DNA from: Chinchilla lanigera | Lineage: Eukaryota; Chordata; Mammalia; Rodentia; Chinchillidae | Direction of reading: 5' to 3' | Assembly (NCBI RefSeq): GCF_000276665.1 | Contig: NW_004955501.1 | Coordinates: 6,388,589 to 6,452,588, forward strand | Length of the DNA stretch: 64,000 nt | Part shown: positions 57,381-64,000 of the stretch, piece by piece | Position numbering within the stretch: the first letter of the stretch is position 1 | Layout: each line of letters starts with the position of its first letter | Translations under genes and position numbers: made by a program | The notes under the pieces: model-generated | Told to the model about the DNA's origin: nothing | Seen by the model: the letters and a program-made list of their open reading frames with translations, nothing else | Database searches by the model: none

Positions 57381-59899
57381 TCAAAGAGGAGAAGGATATG
57401 CAGGTGACAGAAATGTCCCTGAATAATAAACCTAACACACTGAGAAAAATATGTATTTGTAAGGGCCACCCAGTAAGGAATTCTGTAGGGGAGAGGCAAG
57501 GGAATTAGGAGAAGAGAGATGGTTGAGGGGAAAGCACAGAGAACCAGAAACTCCCACATTTGCAAGAATTCAGTGCCTAAGAAACACAGTCAGTAAGAAA
57601 CTGTGAGAGGAAAATTTTTGAGCAAAGTTGTTATACTATTAGATTTAAAGATATCTTAAATTATTAATCCATTCTATTGCTTGAAACTGGAGTAACATTT
57701 GGTTACCCAGATCCTATACTCATGGTGTTTTGTGTGGAAAGCAGCACAGGGGTGGATTTTTGCAGGGTTGATGATGAGCAGAAAGAACAGACCAAACTCA
57801 AGAGGAAAGATGCAAAGTGGACCTTGAGGATTCAGCGGAAGAAGCATAAGATGAGAAGACCAAGAGACAGATTACACTCTATGGAAATTCTCAGAAGTGT
57901 TGGAGAGGACAGTGTAAGTTCTGAACTTCCCATAGAAAAAGTAGGATGGGGGCTCTTGCAGTTCTGGTTGAAAATTAGAAAAAATAGGTGATTTCTGGAA
58001 AGCTTTAAAATATAGGTCCTCAGAGACAGCTGCATAGTGTGTATATGGGGAGAGGATACTTGGGTGAGAAAACCAATAAATGACGACACCTTTTGTACAC
58101 ACATTATTTGACATTTGAGACACAATTTTGCCTAAGTCATAAGGATGAAAGGGGGCCCTGAGAGGCCTTGACCTGTGGTTCTTGGCAGTTGTAGGGATGG
58201 GAAATGTTCTATTTTTTTTCTCACCAATCATGAGGTGACTACAGACACTCAAAACATAACACAGGTTAGCAAGAGAAAAGTATAATGAATTTGTGGTAAT
58301 AAAAAAGTTCAGTGTGACATGGGAGGCTCCAGATATGAAGACCCAAAGACCCATGGAAAATTATGGTTTTATTTTTAATTTTGCTGAAATGCACTGTGAT
58401 GCATAAATGTGCCTGGATGAAAGAGTGTGTCATAATGATAGCAGATGGAAGGGAGAAGCCCAGCTCTGCCTTTCTGACATACTCCTGTTGGCCTTTCTGT
58501 GCAGCGTTTCTTCCTCCTGCAAATGGGCAGGACCCCTCTGGAATGAGGATCTTCCAGAGAGAAGGTACAGAGCCTCTTTCTACACTTTATGGCTTGCTGT
58601 GGGGGCAAGGGCACTGGTTCCTATGATGAAGGAAACTTCTTCCTGGGGGAAGAGGAAGTCTAGTTTCTATGAATTGGTTCATGAGGAGAACATAGGTGGG
58701 TGACAGAAGGCCCAAGAAGGTCAGAGTGACTGGTTTCTAAGATATTTCTAATGTTCTTCAGTTTGAAATGTGCCTAAGTGCCATACTTTGGGGTGTCATA
58801 TTCTGAGCCCTGCACAATGAACTACCCTATATTGCCATATTAGAGGCAATCTACATGGGCAGAATAGATATGTCAGGTGAAGGGCAAACTAATTTTGTAG
58901 ATAAACTTAGCATCTTTTCTTAAAAAGATCAATTGTAATCTGCTTTTGGTCCTACAACTGCATTATAGATTTGTTTGTGTAGACTTGTGCTCTGGTATAC
59001 TGTAGGGAGGTACCTGGTAAAGGCAGTGGGAGTTAACATCAGGCTTTACTCCAAGCAGAAATTGTGTGTCTCCCAGCAAATCAGAATTCAGAGCTCTTTG
59101 CACAGAGGGTCTTCAGAATACTCTGTTGATGTGTCAGATATTTAAACTCAATTATTCTGTCTTCACTAAGATGACATTTTTCAATCTTTTCAACTTCTAA
59201 AAGCAAAAGAGGGACCACTAAATACCACATGATGAAGACACTTGGCAAGTTCTTGTGCTTTTCTTAAGGGAAATAAATGATTATTTCATGGAAGGCTTGG
59301 AAAATGAAAATTTTCCAATAAGAATTCTTATCTATTGTTTACACTACACATCAAGGGGTGACCTACTTTAGAATTCTATTATTGCAACTGGATTTTCCCA
59401 GAAGGGGTATGAGTCTTAGTGAAATGGAGCCATTCTTTACACTCTGAGGCTGTGAAGACAGAGAGATTTCATCTAGATAGGATTGGTGGTGGCTTCCGGG
59501 TACAGTGTGCTGAGAAAGACAGTGGGGTTGTACTAGGCCTAGATCATGAAGGGATCACTGGGGTCAGTTAGTGATGATGCCAGGAGTATGAGAGAGTAGT
59601 GTATGCTGTATATTTCCTCATCCTGCTCTGGGTACTTTTTATAGGAATGAAAGAATAGGTACCAATTCAAACTGTATTTCACATAAATAAAATTCATGAT
59701 TTATAAAACAGTGCTGGAATTATCACACTACCCATCTTCTCTTTGTACAGGACGAGAGGGTGTACACCCAAGAACATACTAATGTTCAAATGAGACACTT
59801 GCCATAGTAAAGAGGCTAAACCAGTAATTGTGCTGGGACAACAGATGTGTCATGGGGCTACTTCTCACAAACTTGGGAACCTCTGAGAAGCTTCTTTTC
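57381..59899. other. unassigned sequence, about 2.5 kb
   Basis: No recognised repeat. A 104-codon lysine-rich plus frame (57677-57991) and an overlapping 160-codon minus frame (57872-58354) cannot both be real, and neither resembles a family I know. Confidence 0.5.
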
Positions 59900-60020
59900 A
59901 GTCCATGTTCTTGTAGTACACATGCATGCTTGGATTACAGTGCTTATCACACTTTATTTGTACTTCTTTATTTTCCTATCTGTGTCCCTCCTCTGAACTT
60001 TCAGCCTTGTGAGAGAAGAT
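59900..60020 (+). mobile_element. LINE-2 3' end
   Basis: 'acagtgcttatcacacttta' then 'ctatctgtgtccctcctct' and 'cagccttgtgagag' follow the L2 3' consensus in sense orientation. Confidence 0.5.
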
Positions 60021-60076
60021 CAAAATCTTAATCAAATATGAACATCTTGCTCTCAGCGATACATGCACACAATATG

Positions 60077-60396
60077 CTGTAGACTGAATGTGTCCCTCAA
60101 AATTCGTCTGCTGAAATCCTAACCCCAATGTGATAATATGTGAAGGTAATAGGTTATGAAAGCAGAATGCTTGTGTATTAGTGTCCTCATAAGCAAGACC
60201 CCAGAGAACTTCCTCCATCCTTCATGCTGTGAGGACAAAGCACAAAGATTGCCATCTTTGAACAAGGAAATGAGCCTCTCTGTGCACTGATTTTGGATGT
60301 TCCCCCCTTCTAAAACTGTGAGAAACAAGTAGTGTTTTTTAAACCAGTCACTCATTCTATGGTAGATTGTTATTGCCACCAAAACTGACTAAAACA
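60077..60396 (+). mobile_element. MLT1-type MaLR solo LTR
   Basis: 'gtagactgaatgtgtccctc', 'gctgaaatcctaaccccaat', 'gtgtcctcataagcaagacc', 'catgctgtgaggacaaagc', 'aaaactgtgagaaacaagt' and a terminal 'aaaactgactaaaaca' match the MLT1 order throughout. Flanks 'caata' and 'caagc' agree at three of five positions, a possible decayed duplication. Confidence 0.88.
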
Positions 60397-61699
60397 CAAG
60401 CAATTAATGTTAAATGAATAAAATTCCTGTTACTTGAGATAAAGTGCAAGGCTCTTCTCCCACCACCACACTCACCCTGGCTTCCTAAATTTAATATAAA
60501 GGCAGAGTGAGAGGGAAAGATTAAAAATGGCAAAGTTAAGTACAACAGCAAAAAGTAGCCTCTCCAGACTTGGAATAGAGATGCCTGGAAAACAGCAGCT
60601 CAGCAAAGAGAAAAAGTAGAGCTCCAGGAGTCACAAAAGAGTTGACAAGAAAACTAAAAATTACAGAAAAATTAGAAAGACTGAAGACAACAAATGGAAA
60701 AGAATGAAGCATTCAGGAGCACCAACCCTAGATCCAGGGAAGGAGGACCTGTCTCCACAAAAACAAGCTAGGTCCAGAAGTATTTGCAGCCCAGGAGAGA
60801 AATGACAGACCAGGAGTGCCAGCCTCAAGGAAAGTCCACAATTATTTTAATACAAGCACAGCATGGGATTTAACTATGAAAAAGTTTCACATGGCAGGCT
60901 AGAGATGAAGAAGAAATTCACTGTAGCACCTACCATACTTGGGAGTGATATAATCAGAAGCCATTTGGGGAAGGGGTTTATAGTATAAGTCTGAAACACT
61001 CCAGGAATCAGAAGTCACAGAAAAGTTACACTTCAGGGTCCCTGGAGTCACCCTACCACAGTGACTGGATGGGAGATGGCTGGCTATAAGAGACAATCAT
61101 AGAGAAGAAGTTGGCTAGTTGTAGATCCCTTGAGAAGATTAAGTAGGAGTGAGCTCAGACTGTGAAGGACAAGGTGATTTCATTCTCTGTAGAGAGAAGC
61201 CAGGCTGGTCATATGTGCTTTTCTGAGGTCACTGGATCTCAAAGAGCTGGCATTACATTCACTGGACCTCTTGGTCCTCTTCACTTTCAGCACAGAACTT
61301 GGTAATTTGTTTGCCTTTCCTTCTGCCAGCATGATCAAGGATATGCCTTGGATGGTTGCCACACCAATGGGGTGAATGGATAGAGGGGTCACTGGAGGAA
61401 GGAGAGCACTTGACAAGTTCATAGGCTGAAAAGCTAGGGAGAGACAGCAGTGATGTGGGGCACAAACACTAAGAGCTGCTAGAGTGAGCACAAACCTGTG
61501 GCAGACCCCACACCATTATCTGTCTGACACAGCAGGGAAAATTGGCAAGACTCAGCATTCACACAGGAAAAAAAGTGAGTCTGGAAACAAAATAGGCCTT
61601 AGTTGTGATTCACAATCCCTAATCCATCTCTGGTGGATTCCAACCCCATGGGCACTGAAAAGGAACCTCTCACTCAAACATGCAGGGTAACTTTTTGGG
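60397..61699. other. unassigned; possibly 5' part of an old LINE
   Basis: A-rich then mixed sequence, perhaps the distal 5'UTR of the HAL1-like element that follows. The 103-codon minus frame (61180-61491) overlaps a second minus frame and has no recognisable domain. No firm assignment. Confidence 0.35.
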
Positions 61700-62006
61700 T
61701 TCATTTCTCTTTTTCTTTCTTTTTTAAAAGTTTTTTTTTGTTTGCTTTTGTTTCTTTTCTCCTATTTGTTTTTATTCTTTTTCTTCATTTTTTTCTTATC
61801 TTGTTTGTTTTTTCTGTTATTTTTACCTAATTCTATTAACTTTCTTTTATTCTTTCATTGTATTTTTTGTTTTCTCTCCTACTAGTCTTCCTTTTTTCTT
61901 TTTTGATTTTACTTCTTCCATTTTTCATTTCCACACCTCCTCATTTTGATTATTATTACTATTAAACATTATTAATTTTAGATATTTAGTTGACTGTATG
62001 CTGTTA

Positions 62007-62067
<61 letters not shown>

Positions 62068-62480
62068 TTGGTACTGGGAATCAAACTCAGCACCTCATGC
62101 TTGCCAGGCAGGCACTGTGCCACCGAGGTATATCCCTGGCCCTGAATTCTCTTCTATTGTTTTTAGTAGATATTTACTGTATGTCAATGTTTGGCTTGTC
62201 TTTGTGTCTATATTTAGATTTCTTTTCTATTGTTAAGAATGGTATAGGTTTAGCTGTTATTAGTTCTTATGATATGACAATATGCATTTTTGTCTTTGAC
62301 TCTATTATTATTGCTTATTTCTATTGTTATAGATGGGCTGGTTGTTGCTTTTTGTTGGGTTTTGCTATGTGCCAATATCTGTCCTTTTTTGTGTCACCAT
62401 CATTACTGTGGTTTGCTCCTTTCCAATGGTCCTGGAGAATGAGTCGCTAGAAGAACTGACACTAATAAGACCCTCAAATA
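61700..62480 (+). mobile_element. pyrimidine-rich LINE 5'UTR-like tract, split by an ID SINE
   Basis: 61.70-61.93 kb is almost pure T/C. The sequence resumes after the SINE and runs directly into the ORF1-like region at 62.48 kb. The layout resembles 46.35-46.9 kb. The strand is taken from the ORF1 that follows. Confidence 0.45.
62008..62152 (-). mobile_element. ID SINE, antisense, with tail turned into (TC)n
   Basis: An antisense ID body (about 62068-62142: 'ttggtactgggaatcaaact' ... 'ccctggcc') is preceded by about 24 TC units (62013-62061) exactly where the A tail should be. 'tgaattctct' repeats at 62008-62017 and 62143-62152. On the SINE strand the tail has therefore become (GA)n. Confidence 0.88.
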
Positions 62481-64000
62481 TTACAGGAAGTTAGCCCTAA
62501 GGAGATCACAAAGTAGTATCAGAAATTCTCTATCTTAACAGATCTTCAACCCACAGTGCAAAAACCAAAGAAACATGAGAAAGCAAGCCAACAAGATGTC
62601 TCTCATAAGCCCTTACTTCTCAAAAGCTGATCTCATGAAAAATGAAGTAGAGGAGGCTACAGGCATAGAACTCAAAAACAAAATGGTCAAGATGTTTGAT
62701 GAGATAAAAGAAAATAAATAAACAAATGCATAAGACCTACAAAGAGCTCAAAGATTATTTAATTAAATAAATAAGGGATTTTGCTGATAAAATGTTCAAT
62801 GAGCTTATAGAAAAACAAACAGTAAATTGAGTTAAACAAGACAATATAAGACATGAATGAACTGTTCAGTAAATAATTAGAAGGTATAAAAAGGAAGCAA
62901 GCAGCAGAACATGGTATGAAAAATTCAATGGAAAGCATGGATAGCAGATTTGACCAACATGAGGACAGAGTGTCATGAATAGTAGCAAAGGTGGATGTAA
63001 TAGATCATAAATTCGATTATAACTTAAAAGTGACAAGACACCATGAAAGCTGAATCTAATAGCTGTTCTATAACTAAAAAACTTTCAGAATTATAGGAAT
63101 ACAGGAAAATTTAGAAGAAAATTCAAAAGGTATAATGATTTTTTCACTGAAATCATAGCAGAGAAATTTCCAAATCTAGAAAAAGGATTTAGTATTAAAG
63201 TACAAGAAGATATAGAGTCCTAAAAAGCCATGGCCAGAAAAGAACATATCCACAACACATCATATCAAAATCCCAGAAATTCAACAAAAGGAGGGAATAC
63301 TAAAAGCTGACAGAAAAAAATATCAAGTAACTCATAAAGGAAAGCATATAAGAATAGCTGTTGATTTCTCAGCACAAACCTTAAAGGCCAAAAGAGGTGA
63401 GCAAAGCTTGGAGCAAAGCTTTTTAAGCCCTAAAAGAGAACAACTGTTCACCCAGACTTGTATATACTGCAAAATTAGCCTTCAAACTTGAGGGAGAAGT
63501 AAAGAGATTTTTCAACAAAGAAGTCCTAAAGGAATGCATAACCACTAAACCAGCATTACAGAAAGTACTTAGGGGAATCCTAGACAGAGACAGGAAAACC
63601 ACCATAACTGTAGAGCCCAACTGAAAGTATATGTTTAACTGGGAAAGCAGTTAAACAAAAGGAAAAATATAAAGGAGTCATTCCAGGAAAATCAAGCAAT
63701 GAAAATATTCAATAGACACTTTAAAATAATAACCCTCAAGGTCAACTACCTTGTTCTCAACTACCCAATCAAAAGTCACAGACTGGCAGAATGGATCAAA
63801 AATAAAAGACTTCAACCATATATTACTATAGAAGATATAACTCATGCAAAATAATGTACATAGACTGAAAATGAAAGGGTGGAAGATTATATTCCATTCA
63901 ACCAGAACCCCAAAACAAGTTATTTTGAGACACAGCAGCTTTCAAGGTAAAATTGATCCAAAGAGATGAAGATCACTACTGCATACTGGTAAAAGGAACA
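62481..64000 (+). mobile_element. HAL1/L1-type ORF1 and start of ORF2, running off the window
   Basis: Sense sequence with the order of an old L1/HAL1 ORF1. An A-rich coiled-coil part comes first (62.6-63.1 kb), then 'gaaatcatagcagagaaatt', 'ttgatttctcagcacaaac', 'gaaagtacttaggggaatcc' and, near 63.78 kb, 'gactggcagaatggatcaaa', which begins the endonuclease-like part. Stops are frequent. HAL1 is a half-LINE that keeps ORF1; an ordinary L1M is the alternative because the 3' end lies outside. Confidence 0.72.

Noticed and set aside
57677..57991. Basic 104-codon frame as a possible gene
   Set aside because: No recognisable domain, overlapped by a longer minus frame, and no supporting splice or promoter context.
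61180..61491. 103-codon minus frame as a gene remnant
   Set aside because: A second minus frame overlaps it, I recognise no domain, and it lies in a region likely to be LINE 5' sequence.
1..64000. CRISPR array, bacterial operon, phage or plasmid system
   Set aside because: No regularly spaced repeats and no prokaryotic-style coding density. The repeat content is that of a mammalian genome.

Overview
This 64 kb window looks like a stretch of rodent nuclear genome with no host gene that I can recognise. It is AT-rich and packed with interspersed repeats: LINE-1 fragments of several ages, a LINE-2, MIRs, MaLR/ERVL-type solo LTRs, one betaretrovirus-like proviral fragment, and tRNA-Ala-type ID SINEs that are diagnostic of rodents. 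B1-dID-like SINEs (ID unit joined to a B1-like unit) point to a non-murid rodent, in the squirrel/dormouse/beaver range of lineages. I cannot name the species; a beaver-like animal is one guess. All open frames longer than about 60 codons are either L1/L2/retroviral remnants, antisense shadows of them, or chance frames.

Layout. 1-3.2 kb: minus-strand L1 (part of ORF2, then ORF1-like and 5'UTR-like sequence). 3.9-5.46 kb: minus-strand ERV fragment with LTR, decayed primer-binding site and frameshifted gag. 5.5-22.7 kb: mainly old single-copy DNA with L1, MIR, ID, LTR and a tiny hAT-like transposon. 22.7-37.5 kb: almost continuous L1 of several ages, nested with LTRs and SINEs, including an L1 with a 5' inversion at 25.6-28.1 kb that spans a 990-base assembly gap. 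36.8-46.4 kb: a cluster of solo LTRs, four of the window's LTRs here or nearby still showing exact 5-base target duplications, plus an L2/MIR block at 41.4-43.0 kb. 43.36 and 47.13 kb: two 314-base copies of the same non-repetitive-looking sequence differing at one base. 47.6-49.2 kb: another L1. 49.2-60 kb: mostly unrecognised sequence with ID, MIR and L2 pieces. 60-64 kb: MLT1-type LTR, a 5'UTR-like pyrimidine tract carrying an ID, and HAL1/L1-type ORF1 sequence running off the end.

Nothing here forms an operon or pathway; the content is a record of retrotransposition. The items most worth a second look are the betaretrovirus-like fragment, the 314-base duplicated block, the inverted L1, the dimeric ID SINE, the ID whose tail has become a (TC)n microsatellite, and the 81-base hAT-like element. 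Boundaries of repeats without target-site duplications are approximate. Family names come from recognition by eye, not from a library search.
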